A stretch of 64,000 nucleotides of DNA from Monilinia fructicola (Eukaryota; Ascomycota; Leotiomycetes; Helotiales; Sclerotiniaceae), in assembly GCA_008692225.1 (NCBI GenBank), contig VICG01000015.1, positions 124,001-188,000 on the forward strand, given 5' to 3'. The translations under genes and the position numbers were made by a program. Below, one piece after another: positions 11,625-25,560 of the stretch. The notes under the pieces were generated by a model. That model worked only from the letters and a program-made list of their open reading frames with translations, was not told the DNA's origin and made no database searches. Within the stretch, counting starts at the first letter, position 1. The number at the start of each line of letters is the position of its first letter.

Positions 11625-12497
11625 ATGGAGTTAAGACGTATTGGAACGGCCGCATTTCGGTCGAGTACTAGAGATTTGCCATTCGCCCATCTATTACAGT
11701 CCAATAGACAGACAATAATAAGAACCCCCATAACATATCGGGCACTCTCTACAACCTCACGAACACATGCCATAACGCCCGAACCCACTACGCGAGCGCC
11801 ATTCGGTCTAGAGTCATCTTCCACTTCATCCTCACCTTCAACCTCAACCCCAGAAACTCCCAATAGCTCTCCCGCATCCCCGCCTACCCCAAAAGAAGAT
11901 ACCCTCGAATCTCTCGGCGGCGGATCGATCAGTCAAGCCCTCTCATGGATCCAACCCGATAGAAATGCTCCCTCACACTTTAAGTCCTCTTCTGCGCAAT
12001 TGGAGAACCAAACCCCCTCCCCGAATACCTTTCCATCTCCCCAACTGAGATCTTCAAATCTCCTCAACAGCTTGAGCAACTCCGCGATCAAAAACCCTCT
12101 CAGTGGCCTTCCGCGCTACTCTGCGTCTGACTCACCTTTTGGAAGAATGCAGTACCCGACTAAGAAAGTTGGAGACTCAAGTGCTACCGATTTCATGAAG
12201 GCTACCTCCGCAGCATTGAATCCTCCATTAGCCCCACGAGTCGAAATGCGACTTTCACCCAGAACGGGCCGTACGATTGATATAAAATCCAACATAGATT
12301 TATCGCGGGGAATACGAATGTTGGAGGCATCATGTGGATTGAACAAAGTACGTCATGATCATACTAATCAGAGATTCCACGAGAGAGGTGGTATGAAGAG
12401 GAAGAGACTTCGTCGACAAAGATGGAGGAATAACTTTATGGAGGGATTCAGGGGTATTGTGAGTAGAGTGAAAGAATTGAAGAATCAGGGGTGGTAG
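11625..12497 (+). CDS. MRP21: mitochondrial ribosomal protein bS21m (MRP21 type)
   Basis: Small-subunit mitoribosomal protein related to bacterial S21. Single coding exon of 290 residues. The N-terminus (MELRRIGTAAFRSSTR) is Arg/Ser-rich without acids, as expected for a mitochondrial presequence. Residues 45-130 are a Ser/Pro/Thr-rich low-complexity linker. The conserved S21 core is at the C-terminus: VEMRLSPRTGRTIDI, then GIRMLEASCGLN, ending in a basic RFHERGGMKRKRLRRQRWR and an amphipathic tail, the usual fungal arrangement with a long N-terminal extension. Expressed divergently from the RBM25-like gene. No interruptions. Confidence 0.9.
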   Translation: MELRRIGTAAFRSSTRDLPFAHLLQSNRQTIIRTPITYRALSTTSRTHAITPEPTTRAPFGLESSSTSSSPSTSTPETPNSSPASPPTPKEDTLESLGGGSISQALSWIQPDRNAPSHFKSSSAQLENQTPSPNTFPSPQLRSSNLLNSLSNSAIKNPLSGLPRYSASDSPFGRMQYPTKKVGDSSATDFMKATSAALNPPLAPRVEMRLSPRTGRTIDIKSNIDLSRGIRMLEASCGLNKVRHDHTNQRFHERGGMKRKRLRRQRWRNNFMEGFRGIVSRVKELKNQGW

Positions 12498-13020
12498 AAA
12501 CGTTTGAGATTGGGGAGAGGAGGGGGTTGATGTTGATGTTGATGTCCTTCGTGCATATACTTCGCTATTGAAGGACATTAAGGAGTACCCATGTATCGCA
12601 GAGTTTAGGAAGTGCGATAGACTCCATATCGATTTGTACATTACTGTAGAAAAATAAGAAAAAGGCTGCAGAAGTACAAAATATACAGATCGACAAAAAA
12701 CTGCCTATCCAACGGCAACGTCGCCATCATCATCATCATCATCACAATACATCAACCATACAATCATTCCCCCTCAAAACCCCTACCACAAAGTCTTTAC
12801 CTAAATGTTATACATCCCATGGAAGCCCGTGTAACATCCATAAGTTTCACATCTCTCTCCCCCTCTCCCCTATCTCGTCTAATTAAATGTTAATTGTAAT
12901 ACCTAGGTACTCAGTAGTAGTTAGTAGTACGGCGTGTATGGCTTTTATATAAACGAATCTCTTGTTTAGAAATACATACATACACACTCAAGTATATAAT
13001 ATATAGAGATATATACTCAC
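12498..13020. other. 3' flank and transition to A+T-rich block
   Basis: Ordinary-composition sequence following bS21m with a (CAT)n run at about 12724-12744, then a rise in A+T. No coding sequence seen. Confidence 0.5.
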
Positions 13021-13804
13021 CCTTCTTCAATATCAATACTTTTAAGAGTGCGTTCGAATCGAATTCTTTTCCACATTAGACCTAATATATTAAGTTTAAT
13101 ATAATCCATTCAAATACAACATTCTAGCGAATATATATTTATAAAAATAACTATTTAATTCAAACGCAATATTACAATAACTATATATTTAGTCTAATAA
13201 ATAATTGCTTTAAATATGATATTTTAACGAATATATATTTAAATAATATTTAAGAGTCCTTCTATATAATAATCAATAGTAATTTTTAAGTACTATTAAT
13301 AGATATATTTCTATTTATTATTATTTAGAAAATTTAATCTTTTTCTATTACTTTCCTTAATATATTAGTTTTATTTAAATTTATTTTAAATATATTAGTT
13401 TATTTAATTATAATAAAATATATTCAAATATACTTAAACGAGCTTTGAGTACGGCCGCTTGGGCCGGCCAATAATATAACTTATCTAAAGCTTATCGATA
13501 TTATATAACAATGGTTTTTCACAACCTTCCTTACAGCTTATTCTACGGAGCTTATATAATATCTATTTATTCCTTAATAATTAAAGATTTTATGAATTTG
13601 AAAATTATATATTTAGAAAGCACGTAATCTATAGAATACGGTTATTTATTTTAATATTATTTTATATATTATCTTAATTTATAATATTATTAAAATATAA
13701 ATATACACTTTTGTTTAAATTCCTATGTTCCTATATAAACATTATATAGTTTTTCTAGATTAATTAGCTTTTAGTTAATGAGACGTTTTAGAATATATAA
13801 CTTA

Positions 13805-13918
13805 TAGATATACTTAAATATACTTAAATATACTTAAATATACTTGAATATACTTGAATATACTTAAATATACTTAAATATACTTAAATATACTTAAATA
13901 TACTTTAATATACTTAAA
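13805..13918. repeat. tandem repeat, 10-bp unit TACTTAAATA
   Basis: About eleven copies of TACTTAAATA with G variants (TACTTGAATA) in the middle. Confidence 0.9.
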
Positions 13919-14047
13919 AATATATTAGATTAAATTAATTTTCTAATATTCTTATTAAGCTTAATATTATTAAAAATCCCTTTATACGCACTTTAAGGGT
14001 CTATTATAATTCTAAGATAATATGTTTAAGCGAAAGCTTACATATTT

Positions 14048-14887
14048 AAGTCGCCTACTCTACTTCTCGCTACCCTCTATTTGTCTAGTATTTTATATTA
14101 TAAATAACTAATTTAATATATTAATAACTTTATAAAAAATAGATATATATTCTTTTAAATTTTTATTAAAGCTTCTTTATATTATTATTAGTAAATTTTA
14201 AAAATCTTAAATTTTTACGATTTTTTTTTAAAGAATAATAAAAGATTATAAAAAATTGAAATTCTAATTTTAGATTTATATATATAAATATAAAATATAA
14301 AATCGAAATTTTTGAAGATATATATAAATTTATTTAATAAAAATAGCTAAAAATAATCTATAAACTTTTAAAGAATCTTAAAATTAATTTTAATTTAAAA
14401 TTATTTTAATAGTATATTATCATTTATAATAAACTTTTAATATAGATTCTTAAGGTTTAATTATAAAATTTTAAAAATAATTTATAATTTTAATTTACTT
14501 ATTAATTATAAATTATTATATATATTTTAAATAGCTTATTTATTATATATTAATTAATAAATTCTATAAAAGTTTATAAATTATTTTTAACTATTTTTAT
14601 TTAAAAGTTATAAAGATTTTTCTTATAGTTTCAATTTTATATATAATTTCTATATAAATTCAAAATCAAAAATTCTAATTTTTTATAATTCTATATTACT
14701 TTTTATAAAATAATCGTAATAATTTAAGATTTTTAGAATTTATTGATAAATATATAAAGAATCTTTAATCAAAATTTAAAAAAGATATATTTATTTTTTA
14801 TAAAGTTATTAATACGTTAAAATGGCCGTTTATAGTATAAAATACTAGTCAAATGAGGGGGGTGGCGAGAAGTAGGTTAGGCGAGTT
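14048..14887. mobile_element. 840-bp palindromic (foldback/MITE-like) element
   Basis: The sequence from 14048 (AAGTCGCCTACTCTACTTCTCG) inwards reappears reverse-complemented from 14887 (AACTCGCCTAACCTACTTCTCG). Correspondence continues through both arms to a centre near 14470, so the element is one long degenerate inverted repeat of about 420 bp per arm. No coding frame. Related single ends occur at about 15490-15573, 45189-45265 and 47796-47880. It could be a non-autonomous foldback element or a head-to-head insertion of a terminal repeat. Confidence 0.7.
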
Positions 14888-14899
14888 AGTATTTTACGT

Positions 14900-15573
14900 T
14901 GAAAATGATTATTTTAATATATTAATAACTCTACGAAAAATAAAGAAGTAAACTATTTTAACTATATTAATATAGTTAATATAGGAAAGAAGACGATGTT
15001 ATTCTTATACTAAGAGTTAAGACTATATACTAGTTGCTGATTAATTATATACTAGTTGTATTACTCAATTAATAATTATACTATATATTAATAATATAAT
15101 CATTCTAGCGTAATAGATATATTTTAAACTATAATTTATAGTAAATAAAAAATATAAATATGAATTTTCAATATATAATTTTCCTAATAAAATCTAAAAA
15201 CCTATATTAAGTATTTATTATAAATAATAATATATAAGTTAAATAGTTTATTTTATTAGAACTAATCTTAAGATTTTTAAAAAAAAATATAGATTATATT
15301 AAAGTATTTTTATTAAATAAATATAGTATTTTTAAGATTTTAATTTTATATAAGATTTTATATATATAAATCGAGAACTAGAATTCTAACTTTCTATAAT
15401 CCTTAATTATTCTTTATAGAAAAATCATAGAACTTTATAAATTGTAGAATCTATTAACTTATATATATCAAATCACCCTGTAAAATTATCAATCCTTGAA
15501 AATAATTATTTTTAGTATAAAATACTAGCTAAATAAAGGGGGAATGAGTGGCGAGAAATAGAATAGGCGACTT
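14900..15573. mobile_element. second, truncated copy of the palindromic element
   Basis: The right terminal 80 bp (AAATACTAG ... GGCGAGAAAT ... TAGGCGACTT) matches the right end of the 14048-14887 element, and the sequence leading into it (15360-15480) matches that element's arm. The left terminal bases are missing where it abuts the first copy. Confidence 0.55.
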
Positions 15574-15890
15574 ACTAGTATAAAAAATAATCACTTTAAT
15601 AAAACACTATTATAATTCTAAATATAAAATATCTATCTTCTTTATTATTTTTAATAAGTTAACAAAAAAACTAAAGTGTTTCTATTGTAATATACGAGTA
15701 TTAGAACTATACTTCGTGGAAAGATGTTTCTAATGTAAAGTAAATAGCCGAATACGAGAGTAGGGATGAGTAACTTATATGTAAGCTTAACTACTCGAGT
15801 ATCATCATTATATAGTATCAAAAAAAAATAGACCCTAGCCAAGGGTTCAATAACAAGTCTTACGATTCCGGATGGTCTAGATACTGTTAC

Positions 15891-18800
15891 AACTAACTCA
15901 TGATCATGCATCTTCATTCTCGACCTAAATACCCCTTCGCAGGTTACATCACCCACTTCTCCAACCCCAACCTATCAACCGACAAGCATCCTCATCATCC
16001 CAACCCTTCGCTTCGTTCCCTGCCCATCCATTCAGTAAAAAAAACCAAGGTTGCATCAGCATCATACATGGCATCTGATGCATCTGCATTCCCCGACCAA
16101 TCCTCCCATCTACTTTCACTCCCATGGCAAAGCAGACTCGACAACCTCACCTGAATACTCAAGAGCCACCCGTTCACCCTCCCCTCCAAACAAACTAAAT
16201 CGCTCAAAGTTCCATGGATGTTAAATTCCCATCCACCCACCCATCCACAACTCTACCTAACAATAGATCAAACACACACCACATCGACCCAACAACCCGA
16301 CCAAAAAGATCCATCGCACAGAAAAAAAAACTACAAACGATTCAAACGATTCACTCAACCCAAACCTCTTAACCCGCTAGAGCCAGGCAAAACAAAGAAA
16401 GGTCTTTAGCCATCAACCGCAAAACCAGACCCATCAAGCGCCCGGCAGAAAAGCATTCCCACACCTAAACAATGTGAACGGCATTTAAAATCGCATATCC
16501 CAAAATCAAATTCCCATCATCCCTATCGGACCCATCCCCTGAAAGCCTCCGCCTAGCCAGCCCTACGTCAAATCATCACGCGAGCCAGGCTGACTCGCCA
16601 CCGGCAAGCAGCCCGCTTCCGCGAACACGTTTGCATCATCAGAGAAACCGCGAGATATCTCAGGAGACGGGAGACCCGGAGGGGGATGAGACAAGACAAG
16701 ACGAAATGAAATGGGGCACCGGCTCGAGGAACGGGTCGGCCCTACTTATACTGATGCATTCCCCAAGCAATCCAAGGACGACGCAACCCTCCATCCATCT
16801 ATTCTCTCCCAGCGTCGAGCGTCGAGCTTCGAGCCTCGAACCCCTGCATCTCGATACACACTGTCAAGCTACACCTGTACTCCTAGCCCAAGCCGGGCTG
16901 CCCAACCTTACCGAACCCCTTTCCAGAACCTGAATCGTCAAATCCCAATATCATCAGAGCCATATTGCCGAATTGTAGATTACAAACGTCTGCTATCACG
17001 AGGCATCAAGACGACAATTACCCGGAGCTGAGCTCTCCAACGCATCGTTCTCGGGCCCTCGGAATCTACTCATCGCGATACTATCTACATTGAACACGTT
17101 CCCAAGCTCACAGCCTATTCCCATGAACCCAATTTCAAGTTTCCAGCCCTAGCTATCGTTTCCAAACCGCGCATCACATCTGGTTCACGACTGAAAAGCT
17201 CGCTCGCCAAAAAAAGATGTCGGAAGGATCCGAGATGCTTGTGATGTAGATACACAGATCGTCATCTTCATCCATACTCTGTCATGACGAAATAACCATA
17301 TGATGAATAATCGAGCTACATTGCAAATCCTCGAGGTGAATCCTCCTCCCCGATATTGAAATCAAGATACAACTGCATCTTTTCGAATCGTCTAGATAGT
17401 CAGTCCAGTATTGGCAAATGCCCCGCTACGAATTTCTCGTCAAATCGCAACCATTATTCTCCACATCTCTCTTATCTATGGAAATTTGTATAAACGCTAC
17501 AAGTTACTATTACTAGTACTATATTGAAATATTAAGGTCCATCTACGTCGTAACTTGAAATTTAAGAATGCATCACCATTCGCCCATACTGTATCTAAAA
17601 GACTTAATAGATTTCATCATGCTTCTTCTATGCTCAATGGTTTATACGAAGACAAAGAGTTCTAGCCTATAAAATAGTTGCTGTAGTAAAAGCATGATCG
17701 ATTAACCTTAAGGGAGGTCAGCAATTTTGAGTTTGAAGGATGAAAAGCCACCGTGAGGATCAATACTATACTTTAAATTCATGAAAAAGAGCCATAGGGT
17801 TCGGCGAAGACTTTCTGAAATTGATTTTCCAACTTCCAACGCCACAGCTAGCAAAACGAACAAGGAGAGAATTCCAAGTCGGGTTCTAAAAGGATTCTAG
17901 AACTTTTATCTCACGTGATCGTCACGGTTCTCTTTGTTGCGGGCGAAACTAATAGTTCTATGGCGGCAGCAATAGCTTCATCTTCAAATATCTATATAGG
18001 ACCGCTCGAATAAGTATCGATGTAAATTTCAGCGAGATATGTTTGTTTCCTTTACTCTGTATGGCATGTAATGTTGCCGTTCGTATAAGCAGTTCAAGGG
18101 TGCTAAAAACATCTGATATCTCACTGCCCTAGAACTCATCGGCGGAGGCGGACTCAGCTCCGAATCTCCTTGTATGCGACGGCAAGCGACAACATACTTT
18201 CTATAAACTCATATATTTCGGTTCCTGGATACAAATAATCAGTTGTGCTCTCAATGATACTAATGGTATCTTTTCAGTCTAACCAATATGGTCCTGGCAC
18301 GTTCATGCTTTCCTTGAATGGTGACAGAAAAAACACCGACCATTGGAGGGCTAAACTATCCCAGCATGTCGACTTTCGAAATACTTAGCGTCAAGAAGCA
18401 TAGCAACGCAGTTTCCAAGCTTTCGCTATTTCGATGTTCCACGAGGTTCTTGAGCAAAATGAGTCGAGTTCGTCTGTTCCAGGATGTACAATGCGGACTT
18501 GATTTTCTCATCTGAAATTCACCTGCATCATGATAGCTCTCGCAATGAGCGGCACGACACTCTTCAAGTTCCAATCGCGCGGCTCTCAACTATGGTGATT
18601 TAGCGCCTTGCTGATGGTAAAAAGAGCCTCATCTGACCGTTCGAGTTTCCATACTTCATGGCAGCCTTTAACAACCACCAGCATTGACATGTTAGTATTG
18701 ATACTAATACTAGAGCCCAAATCAGTCATCCGTGACCAGTCTTGAAAGCCCCATAGGTTGCAGCTAATCGTTTCCTACTAGGCGAAGAATGCCTGAAAAT

Positions 18801-19323
18801 TAACGAACCAAGAATCTCCATTAATTCAACCTTCAATAACAACACGACTGTATGGTACCTTTGGGATGAGGTGTAGACGAAACCCCGATTGCGTGGGCAA
18901 GTCTTTTCGATACCAAACGTACCAATTGAGCGCAGCTTCTTCTGAGCTTCCCTTCTCCAAACATCTTCATCTAATCCCTCAATATGACAGATGGGGAATA
19001 TTTCCCCGTACTTTCACCTCTACGCCGCCTCTCTGCAAGCCTTTGACATCTCATCTTAGGAGCACCGCGTATTGTGCACCCAGAGTTGCTGACCAATATA
19101 GTCAAATAACAGGTTTGTATATCGTGCGACCGTCCGGAGCTCTGTAGAGCCCCAACGTGCTGCTCGACCCACCGTCATTACCATTCTTGACCCAAATCGT
19201 GTATATTCCATTGCGTTTTTGACAATATTCCAATCATCACTGCTTGTCCTTTCTCGCGCATCTTTCAACCTTAAATTAGGAGCTATTCACAATACTGGAA
19301 ACGATAACTCTCTCACCTTCACA
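15891..19323. other. gene-free region of ordinary composition
   Basis: About 3.4 kb of balanced base composition with no frame longer than about 105 codons and no domain. 16500-17450 is relatively G+C-rich and looks like regulatory or untranslated sequence. The minus-strand frame at 18356-18589 (LEECRAAHCESYHDAGEFQM) has protein-like composition and could be a gene remnant, but I cannot name it. The last few hundred bases are presumably the promoter and leader of the Zn2Cys6 gene. Confidence 0.45.
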
Positions 19324-21641
19324 ATGTCGCCGCCCAACCTACGTACTCTTCTTCCCAATAGTACGGATACTACCATCAGGGATAGTTCTACAAGCACTTC
19401 GAACAATCAAAAGATTACACCAGACACAACAAGCTCCGTTCCATCTGCATCCTCTGAGCCTACTGATAAGAGATCAGAAAAGTCAAGCCATATCACGAAG
19501 AAGAGGAGGGCCCGACATCGATAACCACAAACGCATGCGGCAATTGTAAAAAGGCTCGATCAAAAGTAAGTGATGTGTCCTTAATTATCATCTACACAAG
19601 TCCCATAGAGTTGAAAAGTGAAACTTAAACCTAGCATGAATACCTGGTAACTAAAATCTACCCAGTGTGATGGTAAACAGCCTTGTGGTCGTTGTGATGG
19701 GAAAGGATTTCGACTGGAAGAGTGTAATTACGAACCGCATACCAAGAATGCAAAGAGAGCGCTGGTGAGAGACCTTAAAGAGAGCCATCGCATCAAACAT
19801 TCGGCGGAAAAGATATTCGAATGTCTCGCAAGCAACACAGAGAACGAGCATGAAATCCTTGGGCGGATAAAAAACAAAGAATCCATCAAAAGCATCGCAG
19901 AATGGCTAGATTCTATTGATAGCAATGGTGAATCCCAACCATCAACATATGCAGCTTCCGATCATGAAATCGGAGGTGATCAGCTCAAGAAAGTTTCTTG
20001 GACAACAGTGACACAGGATCAAGATATCATCGATCATCTAATGAGCTTGTACTTCACATGGGTTCACCCCTTCCACCCTTTGTTCAATGAAGGACATTTC
20101 GTGGAATGCATGCGAATTGGATCGAAGACATTCTGCTCGAGCAGCCTGTTTAATGCCATCTGTGCCATGGCATGCTATCTGCACACCGGTAGAGAGAACG
20201 AGGGCGAGAACGAGAATGAGAATGAGATCAGTGATGTCAGTTACAAGCAAATGGGAGTCCAGTTTTGTGACTTGGTCAGGAGTATCATCGATCCCGAAGA
20301 CAGAAGTCTAACAACTATTCAAGCCTTTGCGGTCATGTTCTTGGTACGCTGTGCACAAGGACAAGGTTTGAATGGTTCGATATACTTGGCAGTCGCAAGT
20401 AAGTCCATGGAGAGCCTCCGACCCAGCAACAATGATGACGTCGATTATCGACAAATCTGGAGAGAAACCGTCAAAGGAATAAACAGCTTGAATGTGTAAG
20501 TATTCAGTCTGTCCAACATTTGAAGTTAACCGAGCAAACAACTAACATCCGCAGTGAGTGGGCACAGATGACCTTCAAGATGGCACCAGCTTTTATCCCA
20601 GAGCTGCAGGCCGCCTCAGTATGCCGAGGAGGTTGCCAGATGGGAAGAAGAAGTTGACGAACTCTGTTGGAAGCAATATCGATCTCCCTTGGGACTTCTC
20701 AGGTGAACCGACATTCTCCTGCCTCACAGCAACAACCAACCGTGAAAAGTCAAAGCTCATTGAAATCATTCATGATGCTACGATTCTCCTTTATGACAAG
20801 ACAGGCTCCCGGATATATGCTGAAGATGTATTGGCGATCTATCGAAGATTGTTGGTTTGGCGCGAAAATCTACCAGAAAAGATTGCTAATACAGGGAAGA
20901 AAGACGTTCAGATGTTGCCACATGTGCTCTCACTACAGTAAGACCTCCAACTGCTATTTCCTTTCTTCTCTGTGACAGCGCATTGACTAATTGCTCAGTA
21001 TATTGTATGCTACAACGGCAGTTCAGCTTCTCCGTCCGATGTTGGATGTTGGAGAATCGCTCGTTGATCCATTGGTTTGGCAGCATGCGCAAGAGGGTCT
21101 CAACCTCATCGATGATCGATATCGATTTCAATATACATGTCGTTACCAGCCTGTTTCCCAGATATTCGCTCTCCTGCATCTCACTGAAGTTCTGATTCGA
21201 TCTTTCCCCGAAATCGATAAGGAGTTTGGGAAAGATGGAGTGGCATCCATAAAATTAGCCACTGATATTTTGAGAGAGTCTCATAGCAGCTTCCCTGTAG
21301 CTGGCGTATTTATGACCATGCTTCAAGAGACTACCAGGAAATTTTTGGTCCCATTGCCAAACGAGTTGGAAGATCTCTTCCGTCGCCGACGTCGCAAGTC
21401 TAGATTCCTTCTGGATGATGCCATCAACGCATGTGCCAATCCCACGTATCTCCAACCAGTCGAAACAGTCCAAAGAAGATTTTCCCCAGATTTACCATCG
21501 AAATGGATGATACATGCTTCTTTCGGACTTCCTAAAATCCCTCATCTGCCCCCGATGTCAAGACAGCCTTCACAGCTTTCAGAGGAGGAAAGGGGCGCCC
21601 GAGACCTTTTGAGAATCTTGAATTTGCGCAACGCAAAGTGA
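19324..21641 (+). CDS. Zn2Cys6 transcription factor (NirA-like fungal-specific TF), frame-disrupted
   Basis: Nuclear DNA-binding regulator. Exons inferred 19324-19565, 19666-20495, 20555-20937 and 20999-21641, about 700 residues. The binuclear zinc cluster is split by intron 1: CGNCKKARSK | CDGKQPCGRCDGKGFRLEEC, spacing CX2CX6CX5CX2CX9C. A fungal-specific TF middle region follows, with LMSLYFTWVHPFHPLFNEGHF (shown over two parts: LMSLYFTWVH, PFHPLFNEGHF) and AICAMACYL, then a helical C-terminal part. An acidic ENEGENENENE stretch sits near 20200. Three shifts break the frame: just before the zinc cluster near 19510 in a GGG run (a missing G restores it), near 20618, and near 20700. Its targets are unknown; the closest genes are housekeeping and several kb away, so it is not obviously a cluster regulator. 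The resemblance to nitrate regulator NirA is from general domain pattern only. Confidence 0.8.
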
Positions 21642-24600
21642 CATGTTCCATCCAGTAAGCTTCATGACAAGTATGTCGGAACCAAAAAAGCAACTGTCTT
21701 TTTATTCTTTTGTTTTTGTGCAGAAATTCTCAAAACGCAGCAGTGCTCGCAAATTGTAACTCGAAATACACGTCGAAGTTGTTAGTGATTCGAATATTCT
21801 TCTATATGAGAAAATCGGCCTTGATTGTATTCCTGAATGGTTGTTGTGGGGACTTCTCTGAAAGAGATTCTCTTGATTTTGACGCCTTTTCGTTTCGTAT
21901 ACAGCAAATGTTGATTTTTGCTCCGAACATGTGGAACCAAGATGATGAAACCATCCAACACCAAGGAGGAGAGACTGAGATGAGGCAGAAAACTTTGGCT
22001 GTTTCATGGCCTATCAACAAAGCTTCATCCTTTTTTTTACCCATGAGATGGTCAAGAGATGGTACATTGCGCACAATGCTTCACGGCCATTCACGATAAT
22101 ATATTATGTGTGATATATGCTTTGGTTAGCTACAGCGACACATTGATCATCCGTATCGTCGTGAAGCATTTGTTGTGCTCAAAATTCAAGATACAGGATG
22201 TTGACGAAATAAGGTTCATGGACTGTTGAAAAATTGTTGTGAGACTCTTGGCTTGGTGTGGAGATAGCTCCGAAATACTTTCTTTACTGGTATCCCGAGT
22301 TTAACGCAAAGGATAGTCATTGCATATTCCATGCGTGACTATATGAATAGCCCTGGAGTCGTTCAGAATGCTTTAAATTGCAACTTCATATTTCAAGGTA
22401 AAATGTCATCAGAAATGATCGGGGGGATGATATAATGAATTGAGGGTGGCGAACAAAGGGTGCATTTCCATTTCGTGGGCGGAAAATAAATGAATTCATG
22501 ATAACACTGATATTGGGACGCAATCTAATTTGATGACACATGTAATAAATCATGAGGTAGAGAACGCCCCGATGAAAAGTTGGTATGAACCCATGATGTT
22601 GGAGGTAAATATATGGCGATGGATGGTGCGGTGCGTGTGGTGTGGTGTGCTTCAACCTTATGTCTAATGATTGTTCATCAACACGTGGCGGGTGAGGTTG
22701 ACCTTACCCTATGATATAAAAAGTAAGGTTAATGGCATTGTACGAGTTATGGTACCTGTATCGATCATTCCAGCTGCCTTGCCAGTATTCCTCCTTCATC
22801 TTGTTGGTGTTACACACAAAGATACACAAAAAGCACAATGGCCTAAAGTACAACGTAGCTAGTGAGTTTATCCTCAAGGAGGCGAAAAGAAGGCGTATCG
22901 TCATCAACTTGTTGTTTGATTAGTTCCTTGATTTATTTCAGTGGATGACGGACTTCTCTTTATGGAGAAAAAGGCCAGTCACATCCACGCCCGCGTTGGT
23001 AGAAGGGATGGGGATTGAGTTGCGATCGGTGTGTACTTGGACTCGTTCATGACTTGATTTGGTTCTTGACCACAAGATCAACTAAAATGAATTGAAATTC
23101 GATTCAATCATCCATGGATGTTTGAAATCATACGAAATCTTCTTAAAAAAAGTGTGCTCGCTCGTTCGTGATACAGCAGTCCAAGTGAGGAGAAGTCTGA
23201 CGGCTTGTAGGTTGATTGTATGTCTTCTCTTGGTGTGATTTTGATCTCGATGATGGAAGTTCAATACTTCCAATGGCCATTGAGTCGTGATGTTGATTGA
23301 CTCCATGTTGCTCTGAGATGGCTCTTCCCATCTGAAGTATTAACCTGTCATAAAGTTGCTTTCTGGTGTTTCTGACGTGGATCTAATATTTATTTCATGA
23401 TTCTGGGGAATCACAGCCGAACAACTTCGTTAATGGGAGGAGAAATGCGAATGAAGGATTGGGAATGGAAGTATTATGATACGGACAGTCGATTCATAAG
23501 TTGCGAGGATTCTTGGACTCGTATCATTCAATTGATGAATGCAAGAGGTTGATGAAGTTGAAATTGATGGTAGGGTAGTGAGTTATCGGTGCGTATAGAC
23601 AATTAGTCTTGTGTCTTGGACGTGAATTGATGAATTGATGCTAATACATGTTGATAATCCTTAGCCTTAAAGGTTCTACTTTAGATCCAAGGAATCTTGA
23701 ATCAAGTAGACTAACAACGAAACCTTCTCGATAAACTGCGTGCGGAGTAATTCCACGGTTTCCAAGGAAAAGCTTTCAAGATAATAGTTGAACCTATCAA
23801 AGTTAGATTCTTCTGTTGTTCCATTGGAGAAAACGCCAACCCGATCTTGAGATATTGAAGGGATGAATTGATTATTTTACTTACTGACATACCAGCCATC
23901 AATATTGAACCTCCATATTGCCCCAAAAAGTAAATGTATGTGGTATTTGGAGTACAAACCATGTTAGGAGGATATATCACTAACGGATGTCGAATGCGGG
24001 AATGCATCAGAGATCTGGTTAATAAAATATGTCCCAATACTAAATCAATCCAGAACTGTATTCATAATTGCTAACAGTATAGATACAACCATCACATAGC
24101 AAATGTGCGACTGACAGATATAAAACATATGATGGAGCTGGCTAATCCTGGAGTGTCGAGATTGGACGAATAAAGTTAAGGTATTTGTCTGTCCTATTTA
24201 GAGGTGACAGAATACATCGAACCATCGTGCTCATTCTCAGATTTTCTTATTTGATATTTGTACGAATGGCAGATAAACACATTGGATGGAGGTGTCCATT
24301 TAACGGACGCGTTGAGCCATTCTCTTGATTGAATTCAGAAGTCTAGAAACCATTATATCTGTGCAACAACGTCATTAATTGCTTACACTTCGAAATGTGC
24401 AATTGGCCGATTTTGAGTCCACGATGAGTCTATCACCAAGGAAACAGATAAATTTAACCAATGCAAATATCCACATTGACAGGAGCATTGAGCCTTGAGG
24501 TCAATTGCATGTCTCCATCCAGTTCTAAGCTTTCAGAACCAGTTGCCCAGGTGAGCCATTGTAGGCAAATGATTTTTGTAAGTCATTTTAGTGAATACTT

Positions 24601-25560
24601 GCACTATGGACTCTTCATTGGCAGACGTGGAAGAGATATGATGGAACTGTTGAAGTCAAGGGATTTGGATGAGTAAAGATGTCCATGGATTTTACATGTT
24701 TTCCACCAATCTTATTGATTATTGGGTATGAGATATTGATCTGAAGAAAATGCCAGACTTGAGAATGAGAATGAGGATGAGGATGGAAACGAAGATGAAG
24801 ATGAGAATGAAGATTGCTATTTGGATGGTCTGACGAAATCACAGAATGACGTTGATATAAGGATTGTGCAAGTGCACTTTTCATGGTTGAAAGGAGAAGG
24901 CACGACAGTTCGTCGGTGCAATATACATATACTATAGTAATATATGTATCCATGCTTATGCAAACTCTTATACCTCCTTGATAATTGAGATTGAGATTGA
25001 ACTCTCGTTCTTGGTAGCATGCTAAGATTATAGTACTTGATGTTGATGCGGCACGACTGATGGTTCTGTACCATTGCACAAGGCTAACTCATGATTACCA
25101 TATTATGAAATCTCATGCGAGTTTGAGCGAGGAATCATTGCTGGGGGTTTTCACCTTGCAGCTAACACGCTAACGATCTTGAATCTTCCGCCTTCTAACT
25201 TGGATTTTTATCTTCCATTCCATCATCTTCATTCATCCTCTGAGCGAGATAGTTCTCTCAGTAGCCCTCCAGTGTAACATCACGTGACGATACTTCCCAA
25301 TTCGATGCTTCAACTATAAAGTAACTAAGGGTCATTGCTAGATGACTGGACTAGATGTTGATGATCGAAAGTAGAGTTCTTGTATGATCAAATGGGGTCT
25401 CTCTATTCTCCTTCGAATTAGACTATGTACTGCTCTATTAAAAGGAAAGTTTCCTTGTACACCCCCTTTTCTCGTTACATTAGATGTATGCGTGTGTATA
25501 TATATGATGTCATATAGTCCTACCCGAAGACATCAATATTTTACACCACCTAATAGTTTA

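Larger units (their letters stand above)
13021..15890. other. A+T-rich, RIP-like transposon relic block
   Basis: Almost entirely A and T, with no long open frame on either strand and with recognisable decayed repeat ends. This suits DNA altered by C-to-T repeat-induced point mutation. Islands of normal composition survive at 13439-13470 (CGGCCGCTTGGGCCGGCC) and at repeat termini. It includes a tandem repeat at 13805-13918 and palindromic elements from 14048 to 15573. I infer RIP from composition; the dinucleotide indices were not computed. Confidence 0.7.

Noticed and set aside
15900..17031. Several 60-105 codon frames in ordinary-composition DNA
   Set aside because: Ser/Thr/Pro/His-rich, overlapping each other, no recognisable motif; treated as gene-free.
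23711..24037. 108-codon minus-strand frame
   Set aside because: No homologous pattern, no neighbours in frame and no splice extension; chance frame is the simpler view.
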